Shown here: positions 17,598 to 27,174 of the stretch, in pieces | Numbering within the stretch: position 1 is the stretch's first letter | How the letters are laid out: each line of letters begins with the position of its first letter | Source of the DNA: UBA5239 sp040394635 | GTDB taxonomy: Bacteria > Verrucomicrobiota > Lentisphaeria > Victivallales > Victivallaceae | Direction: 5' to 3' | DNA length: 64,000 nt | Assembly (NCBI GenBank): GCA_040394635.1 | Contig: JBEBRW010000005.1 | Span: 62,001-126,000 of the forward strand | Position numbers and translations under genes: made by a program | Notes under the pieces: model-generated | What the model saw: the letters and a program-made list of their open reading frames with translations, nothing else | The model's database searches: none | What the model was told of the DNA's origin: nothing

Positions 17598-19813
17598 GCG
17601 AAAAGATCGTCGGCCGGGGGTGGAGTTTCGATGACGTCGGCGAACTTCTTGACCAGCTCGTCGAGCTTGTCCTGATAATACAATGTGTTCTCGTCGCGCT
17701 CGGGCGGAGCGTCGGCCAGCAACCGGCTGTTGTCCACCACCGAGACTTTTTTCTTGACGCCGGTGATGTAGAACGACACCTGGTCGCCCGCGCGATAGTC
17801 GCGTCCGGAAGCGATGGCCAGTTCGTAGGCGGCGGAACGGCGTCCGGAACCGGAGCTAAGCTTGCGCTTGTAGACGTCCAGCGAATCGCCGAGGGTCTCG
17901 CTTTTCGCGAACTTATCCAGCGGCCATTCGCGGTTTTCGATGGCCGTTCGGTAACGGGTGATCAGTTCGGGGACCAGGCGGGCTTTTTCGTGCAGCAGCA
18001 GCGACACGATCTCGTGGATGAAATCGCGCTGGAACGGCTCAAGACCGCGCGATTTGAGCGCCGCACCGACCAGCGTCACTTCGCCCTTGTGGGTCAGCAG
18101 TGCGTAGTTTTTGCTCTTATAACCGAACATGGCGGGATACGTCGAGTCGAGTTCCACCTCAATGCCCTGCGGCAGGATTTTCTGGATCGCCTGCTGGAAA
18201 TCGTCGGTTTTGTCCACGCCCGCAGGGGGCTGGAAGTAAATGCCGTCGGTATCCATTTCGATGACGGTGGCGCCGGACTGCTTGAGGAAATTCATCATCA
18301 TGGTCAGGATTTCGCGGCCGCGCGCGGTGACTTTTTCCGCCATATTGTAGTCATTGAACGTGCCCATAGCGAAACCGAGGTAGCCATAGAACGAGTTGAT
18401 CAGCACCTTGAAGGTGGTCTGCAGCGCATTCAGGCGGTCACGCTCGGCCGTGGTCGCGGCTTTGCGCTCGGCGTCCTTAGCTTCGAGGCGGAATTTGCGC
18501 AGTTCGCCGAGCAAACGCGGATACGCCTGCAGGCTGTCGCGCGCCGGTACCCACTGCTCCGCCAGGATAATCGAGGGGTACAGCGAGCGCACGTCGCAGT
18601 GCCAGACATTTTTGAATACGCCGCCCTCAAAGGATTCGGTCAAACCGCCCTCGAATCCGCGCGGCATTTCGCTGCGCGGGATGCTGCGTTTGTGGTTCAG
18701 ATATTCGGAAATCAGCATCGAATCGATGGAAGTGGCATTGCCGCGCACCACGCAGTCCTGAAACTTCATCGGGATCAGTTGTGCCTGATGGAAATAACTC
18801 GGCAGCAGGATATTGGCCAGCGCGCGGGTTTCGATGACGTCATCGGCGGCATAAGCCAGCAGCGCCTGACGGTTTTCGGTCCAGTAGCGGCAGATGTCCT
18901 TGCCCTCGATGTAGGTACGGTCGGGCGCGGCCACACCGAAGTGGCGCGCCACGTATTTGAGGCCGTAACTGTCGAGGTTGCGATGACTGATGTCGTAGAA
19001 AAGCGTCAGGTGATACGTATCGACCACGTGGCGGCCGTAAATATCGTAACGGGTGTAGTTTACGGTGCGCTCGGCGGCGGAGAGGCGCGAATTGCGTTTG
19101 GCGATCAACTTGTTGTCGCGCCCGAGTTTCAGCGCCACTTTGTGACGCTTGGCGCGGGTCTCGATGAATGGCAGGTCGAAGCGGAAAATATTGTGCCCTT
19201 CCAGCACGTCCGGGTCGTATTCCTGAACGATTTTCACGAACGCTTCGAGCAGCTCTTTTTCGCTCATGTTTTCCTGCGAAAGAACTTTCGTTTCGCCATT
19301 GCTGAAGGCCAGGCTCATGATGATGATCTGGTCGCCCGCGCGCTCGGGATTGGAGAATTCGAACTCCGGTTCGACGATCGTCTCGATATCGAACTGCAGC
19401 CGCTTGAGATCGGTGAACTCCATATCACGGAACAACCGGATTTTTTCCGAAATCAGCAGTTGCTGGTACATGTCGGAAATCAGCCGGAAATTGGCGTTCG
19501 GCGACGACACGCTCTGGCCGGTGGTTTCCTTGAGGAACTTCATCGCGACATCGAGCTCTTTTTCCGACTTGAAACGCGCGGCGTAGCGGAAAAATGCACT
19601 GCCTTCAAGCGCGTCCAACTCGTAATCCACCTCCGCGCCGTTGAGCAGCGCGGCATCGGTCAGGAGCACAAAAGGCTGGAACCGGATTTCCGTCCGAACC
19701 CGTTTGCCGGCTTCATCGGCCGCAAACAATACCGCGCGGTCGTTTTCGGGCTCAACCGCCACGATTCTGCGGTGTGTCGATTCGGTGATTTTGTCCAGTT
19801 CCAGTCCCATCAT
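17594..19813 (-). CDS. Family B DNA polymerase (Pol II-like)
   Basis: The 739-residue protein has the 3'-5' exonuclease motifs (Exo I LQFDIET, Exo II HNIFRFDLPF, Exo III YAADDVIE) and polymerase motifs A (DVRSLYPSII), B (KVLINSFYGYLG) and C (EMDTDGIYF). All catalytic acidic residues are present. Motif C has Gly where most family B enzymes have Ser (DTDS). It is close in size to bacterial Pol II and archaeal PolB. It begins in an ATGA overlap with the upstream acyl-CoA condensing enzyme gene, an odd partner. Likely roles are repair or lesion bypass. Confidence 0.88.
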   Translation of the reverse strand: MMGLELDKITESTHRRIVAVEPENDRAVLFAADEAGKRVRTEIRFQPFVLLTDAALLNGAEVDYELDALEGSAFFRYAARFKSEKELDVAMKFLKETTGQSVSSPNANFRLISDMYQQLLISEKIRLFRDMEFTDLKRLQFDIETIVEPEFEFSNPERAGDQIIIMSLAFSNGETKVLSQENMSEKELLEAFVKIVQEYDPDVLEGHNIFRFDLPFIETRAKRHKVALKLGRDNKLIAKRNSRLSAAERTVNYTRYDIYGRHVVDTYHLTLFYDISHRNLDSYGLKYVARHFGVAAPDRTYIEGKDICRYWTENRQALLAYAADDVIETRALANILLPSYFHQAQLIPMKFQDCVVRGNATSIDSMLISEYLNHKRSIPRSEMPRGFEGGLTESFEGGVFKNVWHCDVRSLYPSIILAEQWVPARDSLQAYPRLLGELRKFRLEAKDAERKAATTAERDRLNALQTTFKVLINSFYGYLGFAMGTFNDYNMAEKVTARGREILTMMMNFLKQSGATVIEMDTDGIYFQPPAGVDKTDDFQQAIQKILPQGIEVELDSTYPAMFGYKSKNYALLTHKGEVTLVGAALKSRGLEPFQRDFIHEIVSLLLHEKARLVPELITRYRTAIENREWPLDKFAKSETLGDSLDVYKRKLSSGSGRRSAAYELAIASGRDYRAGDQVSFYITGVKKKVSVVDNSRLLADAPPERDENTLYYQDKLDELVKKFADVIETPPPADDLFA

Positions 19814-21363
19814 TTTTTTATCTCCGCGTATAAGAGGTTAATCATTTTTTCGGTGGCGATCATGGCGGCCACGACCTGGTCGCAGTCGATACCGGTGGTG
19901 ACCATGGGGGCGCAGTTCGCGCCGTTGTCCCAGGTGATGGTGGTTTCGACCAGCGCGTCGGTTTTGCCGCCCGGGGGGATGCGCACTTCGTAGTCAATCA
20001 GTTTGGGCAGGTTCATGCCGACCTTCTTCAGGGCCTTGCGCAGGGCTTTCATAAAGGCGTCGTAACCGCCGTCCCCGTGGGATTCGGCCTCGAGTTTCTC
20101 GCCCTTGAATTCGATGACAATGGTCGCGTACGGCGTTACGCCCAGTTTCGAGTAGATGCCGTAATCGAGGAACTTGATGACCTCATTCATGGGACTGCGC
20201 ATAACGTCGGCGATGATAAACGGCAGGTCGTCCGGGGTGACGCTCTTTTTCTTGTCGCCGAGGCGGACCACTTCGCGCAGAACCTTCTCGCGGACTTCCT
20301 TGTCCAGCTCGAGGCCCATCTGCTCGAGGTTTTTGTCGATGGAGGCCTTGCCGCTGAGCTTGCCCAGCGCGTAGCGGCGCGAACGGTTGAAGCGTTCGGG
20401 CAGCAGGTCGTTGGCATAGAGATTGCCCTTTTTGTCGCCGTCGGCATGGACGCCGCAGGTTTGGGTGAAGACGTCGGCGCCGACCACCGGGGTATTCCAG
20501 GCGACGCGCTTGCCGGACATGGTCTGGACCAACTGCGAGGTGTGAAAAAGCTGTTTCTCGGCCACATGGGTCTTGCGATCGGTCAGGTCATGGATCAGCG
20601 GCACGATCTCGCTCAGCGTCTGGTTGCCGGTGCGCTCACCGAGGCCGTTCACGGTCACATGCACGCCATTGACCCCTTTCTTGACCGCGGCCAGCGAATT
20701 CGAGCTGACCAGCCCGTAGTCGTTGTGCCCGTGGAAGTCCAGCCGGATGTCCGGAAACGCCGAATACATCCAGTCGAGATACTTGTCGAGCTCCTGCGGA
20801 TACAGGATGCCGAGGGTATCCGGCAGCATGATGCGGGCGACCGGGTACTTCAGGATTTCCTTGGTCATATTGTAGACGTAGGCGAAGTTTTCGCGCATGC
20901 CGCCGGACCAGTCCTCCAGATACACGTTCACGGTCAAGCGGCGCTCCAGCGCGTATTCGATTTCCTTGCAGACCTGGGCGTAGTGCTCGGCCGGTTCCTT
21001 CTTCAGCTGAATCCGGCAATGGCGCTCGGAGCCCTTGCAGAGGAGGTTGATGACCTTGCCGCCGGCCTCGCAGATCCAGTCGATGGATTTGCCGCCGTCT
21101 ACGAAGCCGAGGATCTCGAAACGGTCGTCCAGCCCCTTTTGGGCGAAGCGCGAAATGATGCCGGTGATGGCCTGTTTTTCGCCCTCGGAAACACGGGCGG
21201 AGCCGATTTCCATGCGGTCGACGCGGACGTTTTGCAGCATGAAACGCGCGATCTGTTCTTTTTCGACCGGGCTGAAGGAGACGCCGGGGGTCTGCTCGCC
21301 GTCGCGCAGCGTGGTATCCAGCACTTCCACATATTTATCGAACCGGGGTAATCTTTTTAACAT
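19810..21363 (-). CDS. 2-isopropylmalate/(R)-citramalate synthase-like enzyme
   Basis: The 517-residue protein has the DRE-TIM condensing domain (VLDTTLRDGEQTPGVSFS near residue 14, DFHGHNDYGL near 210, VNGLGERTGN near 232) and a C-terminal LeuA-type allosteric dimer domain (about 370-510). Enzymes of this group join acetyl-CoA to a 2-oxo acid; the substrate, 2-oxoisovalerate or pyruvate, cannot be decided from motifs alone. An Ile-rich leader peptide with an attenuator lies upstream, favouring the isoleucine (citramalate) branch. It heads the operon carrying the DNA polymerase. Confidence 0.82.
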   Translation of the reverse strand: MLKRLPRFDKYVEVLDTTLRDGEQTPGVSFSPVEKEQIARFMLQNVRVDRMEIGSARVSEGEKQAITGIISRFAQKGLDDRFEILGFVDGGKSIDWICEAGGKVINLLCKGSERHCRIQLKKEPAEHYAQVCKEIEYALERRLTVNVYLEDWSGGMRENFAYVYNMTKEILKYPVARIMLPDTLGILYPQELDKYLDWMYSAFPDIRLDFHGHNDYGLVSSNSLAAVKKGVNGVHVTVNGLGERTGNQTLSEIVPLIHDLTDRKTHVAEKQLFHTSQLVQTMSGKRVAWNTPVVGADVFTQTCGVHADGDKKGNLYANDLLPERFNRSRRYALGKLSGKASIDKNLEQMGLELDKEVREKVLREVVRLGDKKKSVTPDDLPFIIADVMRSPMNEVIKFLDYGIYSKLGVTPYATIVIEFKGEKLEAESHGDGGYDAFMKALRKALKKVGMNLPKLIDYEVRIPPGGKTDALVETTITWDNGANCAPMVTTGIDCDQVVAAMIATEKMINLLYAEIKK

Positions 21364-21383
21364 AATTTTTCCTCTTTGAAAAC

Positions 21384-21421
21384 AAAAAAGCCATGAATAT
21401 CTCTCGACAATCCATGGCTGT
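21384..21421 (-). terminator. Attenuator terminator before the synthase gene
   Basis: Read on the minus strand, AGCCATG (21413-21419) pairs with CATGGCT (21389-21395), followed by a T-run (21384-21389): a Rho-independent terminator placed between the leader peptide and the synthase start. The first arm can instead pair with an upstream segment: ATGGCTGT (21465-21472) is complementary to ACAGCCAT (21414-21421). That is a mutually exclusive antiterminator. Confidence 0.75.
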
Positions 21422-21451
21422 AAATTCAGTAATTATAATCTAAATAAAACG

Positions 21452-21565
21452 TCAACTTTTCTCCACAGCCATTACGAGCCCTTCCGCGGAGAGACGGAAA
21501 GACTCGCAAATAATGCCGATCAGAATGGCAATCAGTTTAAACGGGCTGTTGATAAAGCGCAACAT
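21452..21565 (-). CDS. Ile-rich leader peptide of the synthase attenuator
   Basis: A 37-codon open frame with start at 21565, AAGGAA ribosome site 5 nt upstream, and stop at 21452. The peptide contains LIAILIGIIC at residues 11-20, five Ile in ten codons. A stable 12-bp hairpin (21475-21486 with 21495-21506) follows the Ile run. A ribosome stalled on those codons would leave 21465-21472 free to form the antiterminator; one reaching the stop would cover it and let the terminator form. This is the logic of amino-acid attenuation. Confidence 0.65.
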   Translation of the reverse strand: MLRFINSPFKLIAILIGIICESFRLSAEGLVMAVEKS

Positions 21566-21591
21566 AACGATTCCTTACTTACAATGTCATG

Positions 21592-21620
21592 AATATAACG
21601 CCGCCGAAATGAAATTGCAA
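21592..21620 (-). promoter_or_regulatory. Promoter of the leader-synthase-polymerase operon
   Basis: On the minus strand, a -35 TTGCAA (21615-21620) and -10 TATATT (21592-21597) have 17-bp spacing, about 27 bp upstream of the leader-peptide start. It would yield a transcript with a short leader before the attenuator. Confidence 0.55.
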
Positions 21621-21658
21621 ACCCGGAAAGGGAATTTTTTATTCGTGGTTAAAGAAAG

Positions 21659-22525
21659 TTATTTTTTCGGGAGGAGTTCGGCGTGGTAGTCGTCGATGCA
21701 GCTGTAGGCGAGATAGCCGAAGGAAGCGGCAAGTTTCGCCATGGCGGCCTGATCGTCGCGCAGTTCGTAATAGTTGGGCGAGGCCCACAGGGCATAGACT
21801 TTGAAACCGTATTTTTTCTGCAGTTCATCCAGATTTTTCCGGATTTTGCTCACATAACCGTAGGCGCCGTCCTTTTTGTCGAAAAACTTCGGCTGGAAGT
21901 TTTCCCAACAGATAATATCGGCGTATTTGGCCATTACCGGCAGCGTGGCGTTGACCGTCCAATTGCCCACGAAAATAAAATCGGGGTACGCTTTGCGAAG
22001 GTCCTTCATCAGATCTTCGAGGCCTGTCAGCTGTTGCTTGCGTTGACCTTCCGGCAGTGTATGGTTTTCGATATCGGCCAGGGTATCCATGAACGCGCCG
22101 TCACAGCCGTAATCGATCAGCTCGGTTTTCGTGAGTTCGACCATGAGTTTGCGCCAGCCCGGGGTATTCAGGTCGATGGCGAAATTCTTCCCCCACGGCA
22201 CCCAGTCCTGACCGTTGACTTTGATGCGCCAGGCGGCGGGGACGCGGTCCTTGTAATGGTGCCACTCGGCGATTTCCATATAGCTCAGGTAACCGATCAC
22301 CACGCAGCCTTTTTCCTTAAGCTTGGCGATATTCTCTTTGGCGTTTTTGCCCATGGCATGGGGGTCGATGATCACCACGCTGTATTTGGCCAGCTCGGCC
22401 ATTTCCCTGTCGCCCACTTTGCCGTAATACAGGACAAAATCGCGGGCGTTGTCCAGCTTCGGGCTGGCGGCGCACAAGGTTATGGCGGATAACAGGAAAA
22501 AAGGCACAAGAAGTCTTTTGAACAT
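21659..22525 (-). CDS. Exported GH114-like (endo-alpha-1,4-polygalactosaminidase family) protein
   Basis: A 288-residue protein with signal peptide MFKRLLVPFFLLSAITLCAAS and a barrel with segments typical of the GH114/TM1410 group: VVIIDPHAM, CVVIGYLSYMEIAEWHHY, AIDLNTPGWRKLM and YGCDGAFMDTLADIEN, where the Asp residues are likely catalytic. Known members cleave alpha-1,4-linked galactosamine polymers; the substrate here is inferred only from the family. It follows the GntR gene by 19 bp and ends the minus-strand cluster that starts with the 26895 pseudopilin. Confidence 0.75.
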   Translation of the reverse strand: MFKRLLVPFFLLSAITLCAASPKLDNARDFVLYYGKVGDREMAELAKYSVVIIDPHAMGKNAKENIAKLKEKGCVVIGYLSYMEIAEWHHYKDRVPAAWRIKVNGQDWVPWGKNFAIDLNTPGWRKLMVELTKTELIDYGCDGAFMDTLADIENHTLPEGQRKQQLTGLEDLMKDLRKAYPDFIFVGNWTVNATLPVMAKYADIICWENFQPKFFDKKDGAYGYVSKIRKNLDELQKKYGFKVYALWASPNYYELRDDQAAMAKLAASFGYLAYSCIDDYHAELLPKK

Positions 22526-22544
22526 GATTTTCTCCGTATTTGAT

Positions 22545-23669
22545 TTACGCTTTTTTGCGGACGCTGTCGCGCTCGATGATCCGGCAGCGTTTGGTGATCA
22601 TCAGCCCGTCGGGGAAATCACCTCGAATCGCCCGCATCAGCAGCGCGATCGCCAGCGAACCGACGTTGCGGTCGGAAAACTGAAACGTGGTCAGCGGAAC
22701 CGGAGCCGTCAGGCCGTCCGAAATATTGTCGCACCCCATCAGGTTCACGTCCTCGGGAATCCGGATGCCGTACTCCATCAGCGCCTCCATGACGCCGAGC
22801 GCCTGCAGGTCGGTCAGGCAGAAGATGGTATCGATTTTGCCGAGGCCGCGGTTGGCCCTCAGGTATTCGGTCATCTTTTTGCGGGCGCTGTCGCGGTCGC
22901 TTTTCGGATTTTCCAGGAACACATAATCCTTGCGGTCCAGGACGTGGGGCAAGGTGTTGACGCGGGGGTTCTGGTCCGACAGGTTCATGCCGACCACCAG
23001 CAGCTTTTTCATCCCCTGCTCCCGCAGGTAACGATAAGCCCGCAGGAACTCGATAGCCAGGTTCTCGACCACCCAGTATTTGTCGGCAAAGCGCAGGTTG
23101 TATTCGGATACGACCACGAAGGGCTTGCCTGCGGCCTTGAGCGGCGCGGTCAGTTTTTCGAAGACGTCTTCCATTTCAATTTCAAACGAACGGAAAATCA
23201 CCGCCCCGTCGAAGTTATTCAGGTCGAATACTTCCGAGAGATCAAACACCGACACGCTGGCTTTCAGCTTCGCGGCTTCCTGGTAAATACCGTCTATCCG
23301 GCGCAGATTCATCTGCCAGTGGCGGCCGTCGCCCTCCGGCGCCAGGCGCGACACGCTCGGCATCAGCACGGCGATCCGGGCGAGTTCCTCCACGGCGGGC
23401 GGCTGGGATTCGGTCGGCGTTTTCTGCGGCGTGCGGTTAACGAATGTGCCGGAGCCCTGTTTCTTCACCAGCAGCCCCTCGCGACACAGCAGGTCAATCG
23501 CGCGGCGCAGCGTGGTAATGGAAATATCGTAATGCGAGAGCAGTTCCTTTTCGATCGGAATCTGTGTCCCCGACTGATAATTCCCACTTGTTATCCGGCT
23601 TTTCAGGTCCAGATAAACCTGCATATAACGCAGCGATGTGTTGTGTTTATTCATTAACATGCCAATCAT
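22545..23669 (-). CDS. GntR-type transcription regulator with LacI-like effector domain
   Basis: A 374-residue protein with a winged HTH (about residues 15-78: YMQVYLDLKSRITSG, IEKELLSHYDISITTLRRAI, KKQGSGTFVNRT) and a periplasmic-binding-protein-like effector domain (IAVLMPSVSR onward, VNLMGCDNIS near the end). AAGG precedes the first ATG at 10 nt; ATGs 3 and 5 codons later are alternatives. It lies 48 bp after the frameshifted glycosidase gene and 19 bp before the GH114-like gene, so it is probably cotranscribed and controls the pseudopilin promoter near 26971. Confidence 0.88.
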   Translation of the reverse strand: MIGMLMNKHNTSLRYMQVYLDLKSRITSGNYQSGTQIPIEKELLSHYDISITTLRRAIDLLCREGLLVKKQGSGTFVNRTPQKTPTESQPPAVEELARIAVLMPSVSRLAPEGDGRHWQMNLRRIDGIYQEAAKLKASVSVFDLSEVFDLNNFDGAVIFRSFEIEMEDVFEKLTAPLKAAGKPFVVVSEYNLRFADKYWVVENLAIEFLRAYRYLREQGMKKLLVVGMNLSDQNPRVNTLPHVLDRKDYVFLENPKSDRDSARKKMTEYLRANRGLGKIDTIFCLTDLQALGVMEALMEYGIRIPEDVNLMGCDNISDGLTAPVPLTTFQFSDRNVGSLAIALLMRAIRGDFPDGLMITKRCRIIERDSVRKKA

Positions 23670-23717
23670 TTTCGTTCAACCTTATAATATACCTGCAGTC
23701 ATCCGACTTGCAAATAT

Positions 23718-26224
23718 TTATTTTTTTCTTTCCATGCTGATAAATTCGGCGGGCTTGAGACGAAACTCCTTTTCCGTGCCGTCGATCACGGCTTTGAAGC
23801 TGCGCTCCGCTACGCAGTCCGAGTTCAGAAAATATACTTTTCCGGGGTACACCGCGTAACTGACCGCCCGGACGTCCGCCGCGGATTCCAGCGGCTTGAT
23901 CGTGACCGCCTGCTCCACATCTCCGGCGAGTTTCGCCAGCATATTCTTGTAAAAATCCGCGGTGGAATTCTTGCCGGGGTATTCCTTTCCAAGAATCAGG
24001 ATGACTTTGCCCTGGCCGCGCTGCTGCGACACGACATACGGTTTGCCGCCGACCGTGGCAAGGGTTTCGACCCCTTCGCCGAGCGCCGCGTCAGCAAGCT
24101 GCTCTTTGCCGAAAAGCTTGCTTTTGATACCGCCGAGTTTGGCCGCGGCCGGAATACCGCTGACTTCAGTGAAACCGGTCACTTTGACGTCGATCAGCGC
24201 GGAGAGATCGCCGCCGCCGATCAGGTCGCCAATTTCATAACGCTTGAATTCACGGTCGCGGCGCGTCGAAAAATGCGGCAGCGCGACGACCAGCGTGCCG
24301 CCCTGCTCCACATAACCGCGCAGCGTCGCCATCAACTCCGGCACCATGGTGTTCCAGCCGGGCAGCACCGCCAGTTTGTAGCGTTTGAGATCCGCCGGGC
24401 GGGTGAATTCGTCGAGCCCGACCACATCGGTCTGGCCGTAGGGCATGCCGCCGATCCAGTAATTCGCATAGGGCTTGAGCGCGTCGGCGAAAATCGGGGT
24501 GAAGACGTCGATCGCGGCCAGCCAGCTGCGCTCGGGGTCACTGTACAGCCACTGGGGCTCACGCTTGGCGGTTTTGTGCTGCGCCCAGGCGGGAAACCAG
24601 TTATGATATGCGCCGACCCAGGAGTCAAGGTTGCCGCGCAGCATGACGATATTGGTTTCGGGGGTGCCCTCCTCGCGTGGGTTGGCCTTGACGTACTGCC
24701 AGAATTCGTGCATGGTTTTGCGGTACTCCGTGGGAGCGTGGCCGTCGTACTCCTGCTTCTCGGAACCGACGGTGCCGTCCAGGTTGTAAGTATGCTTCTG
24801 GGCCTGGGTATGGGTGGCGCCGGATTCCAGCACGATGATGTTGGTCCCCATCATGAAATTGGCGTACAAACCGACTTTAAGCATGTCATATTTCTGCGTC
24901 GAACCGTAGGGCACGCCGAAGGTCTGCCACTCCTCGGCCAGCCAGCTGCCCCAGAATTCGGGCTTCCACTTGCGGGCCGCGCCGCGCATTTCGGCGGTAG
25001 CGTAATTGACGTTGTTGGCCCCCACCGCGTAGAGCTCGCTGCACATGAAATCCACGCCGCCCATCAGCTCGTAATCCGCCAGCGCCGAACCGGACGTGCT
25101 CAGGATATAGTCGTGGTTCCGGTGTTCGTTGACCACCCGGCGGTGAATGAAGCCGAAGAAACGGTCGCGGGCATCGCGCATATCGGCCTGGTCGGTCGGC
25201 ATATTGATGGCGTCGGCGCTGGACTGCTGCTGGTAAAGATACCCCGCGTATTCGCCGATGTTGTTCTGCATGTAATTCCGCCCGAAAATCTCCTTGTACC
25301 TGGCGATGACCGCCGCCGGGTCGGAGCGGTAAATGGTCATGAACGAAATCTTGTGCGCCGGCAAACGCTCCAGAAACGCCAGACGGTCCTCCAATTTCTG
25401 GCTCCTGTCCCGCCATTGGATAAACAGATTGCCGAGGTCCTCGGAGATGAATTTGTCGTAGATCTCTTTCCAGTTGTCGGAATCATAGTAACAGATGCCG
25501 GTCAGCACGTCGTTGGAGGCGCGCGGAGCCGTCAGAACCTCGGCGCGGGGCGCCACGTCCAGCTCGGCGGTGACCAGACCGTCCTTGCGGGTTTCGATCG
25601 AGATTTTGACCTTGAATGGCTGCGGATCTTCCGCAAACCGGATGAAACAGACCGGCGCGCCGGATTCGCGCTTGAAATACCCCGGCACTTCGTAAGTGAA
25701 TTTCACACCGTCATCGCCCACGGACGTCGCGTTGATGATCACGCCGCGGTTCACTTTGTCCACGTAGGAGCTGATGACCGGCCGCAACCCCTTCCAGACC
25801 TCAAAGGTATAGGGGCCTCCGGCTTGGCGATCATGCTGTAAACGCCCCTCGGAATCTCCAGCATTATGCCGTTATCCTTCGCCTTGGCGGGCAGTTTGAA
25901 AGTCAGCTTGCGCGGCACGCCGGAGCCGATGGCCCCGAGGTGCGAACCGGCTTTCCGCTCGGCGTCAAACGGCGATTTATTCTCGCCGTCGGAGATGTAG
26001 AGGCTCTCGGCGTCGCAGTGAACCGTCCACCCGGCGGTCTTGTTGTGAGCGGTGACATACAAGGTAATTTCGCCGGCCTCGACATCCTTGGCGGAGATCA
26101 GGTCCGGTGAAACCGCCACCGAAATGGGGGCGCAGAGGTTCACCTGTTCCTTGAACACAACTTCATCGGCCAAACCCACTACCGCAAGCAGCAGCAGAAC
26201 AATTATTCCAGTCAATTTCTTCAC
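23718..26224 (-). pseudogene. Exported glycosidase-like gene interrupted by one frameshift
   Basis: Two overlapping frames form one protein of about 835 residues. The first (26224 to about 25815) begins at a GTG with GAGGAG 7 nt upstream and encodes signal peptide KKLTGIIVLLLLAVVGLA and a beta-rich domain. The reading continues in another frame from about 25820 to 23718 (FEVWKGLRPVISSYVDKVN onward). One base is missing near 25812-25822, in or beside GGCCCC. The second part has a barrel-like region and a glutamine-amidotransferase-like domain (LAVLPGWNTMVPELMATLRG, EQGGTLVVALPHF) as in GH42-type beta-galactosidases. It may be a true mutation or a sequencing error. Confidence 0.7.
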
Positions 26225-26235
26225 GTCATTTCTCC

Positions 26236-26895
26236 TCAATATTTATCCCAGGTGTATTCGGTATTGACCAACTGCCCGCGGAGCCTGTCGCGCGTCCCGG
26301 CATGGCCGTCGGCGAACACCATATTGGCCCAGCCGGAGTGCGGATAACCGATCAGCAAATCGTCAGCCAGATACCAGGTCACGACCACAATCGCGAGGCT
26401 GCCGGAAGCAATCTGATTGTTCGAACGGGGAAAATCCTTGATATCGAATTTCTGGCTGGGATGGACAATTTTCGAATATTTCGCCCTCGTGCCGCTGTTT
26501 CCCCAGGTATATACCCCATGAATGCTGCCATTGACGCCGTAACTGCGGCGGGTCTCGAGCGTGACCCCCGAGGAAAGCGCGGTATGGGCATCGCATTGCA
26601 ACATCTTGGATTTGGCGATATCGCTGCTTGTGGTGCCGACCTTGCCGAGATACGGGGCGAGGTTGCGGTCCCACGAAACACCGTCGCCCGGGCCCGCGGC
26701 AGCAGGTACCGGGACATCGTCGTAATCATTGGCATACATGAAGTTGGCCATGCCGAGCTGTTTAAGATTGTTGGTGCATTTCGAGGTACGCGCTTTCTCC
26801 CGCGCCTTGTTCAATGCCGGCAGCAGCATGGCAGCAAGGATTGCGATAATCGCAATCACGACCAGGAGTTCAATCAATGTGAAATTTCTTTTCAT
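26236..26895 (-). CDS. Prepilin-like exported protein (type II secretion pseudopilin family)
   Basis: A 219-residue protein starting MKRN then FTLIELLVVIAIIAIL, LPALNKAREKARTSKCTNNL and a late MVFADGHAGTRD motif. It is the first gene of a minus-strand operon: the frameshifted glycosidase follows after 11 bp, then GntR and the GH114-like gene. Its promoter lies about 75 bp upstream. Confidence 0.85.
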   Translation of the reverse strand: MKRNFTLIELLVVIAIIAILAAMLLPALNKAREKARTSKCTNNLKQLGMANFMYANDYDDVPVPAAAGPGDGVSWDRNLAPYLGKVGTTSSDIAKSKMLQCDAHTALSSGVTLETRRSYGVNGSIHGVYTWGNSGTRAKYSKIVHPSQKFDIKDFPRSNNQIASGSLAIVVVTWYLADDLLIGYPHSGWANMVFADGHAGTRDRLRGQLVNTEYTWDKY

Positions 26896-26950
26896 TTTGA
26901 CACCCTTCTTTTATCCCTAGTGTATCTTGTTTCGTTCTAAGATATTTAAA

Positions 26951-27053
26951 TCATAGCTATCTTTGTTACTATTATAACGTGATTCGTTAAAGAAATCAAC
27001 AGCTGAAAAACATTTTTCGTAAAAAATTTAAAAAATAATTCATAACTATCTTT
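26951..27053 (-). promoter_or_regulatory. Promoter flanked by two copies of a 14-bp motif
   Basis: Minus-strand -35 TTGATT (26994-26999) and -10 TATAAT (26971-26976), spacing 17 bp. Two direct copies of a 14-bp motif bracket it: TCATAGCTATCTTT (26951-26964, at the expected start site) and TCATAACTATCTTT (27040-27053, about 70 bp upstream), 13 of 14 identical. The arrangement suits one regulator binding two sites, for example the GntR at 22545-23669. Confidence 0.55.
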
Positions 27054-27174
27054 TAGCTATGTATGGTATTGAAACAATTATTGGACGTAATAGGCGAAAA
27101 GATATGAAAATGAGATTCCATTGATTGCCAGCCCCGACAATCAATAGTTTTTGTGTTTTGTGGACAAAAAAATA

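Noticed and set aside
17528..19993. An 821-codon open frame on the plus strand opposite the DNA polymerase
   Set aside because: It is the antisense of a gene with all polymerase motifs; its own product has no recognisable domain and is a GC-codon shadow.
25811..25822. Programmed -1 frameshift in the glycosidase-like gene
   Set aside because: No XXXYYYZ slippery heptamer with a downstream stem was visible; a plain indel is simpler.
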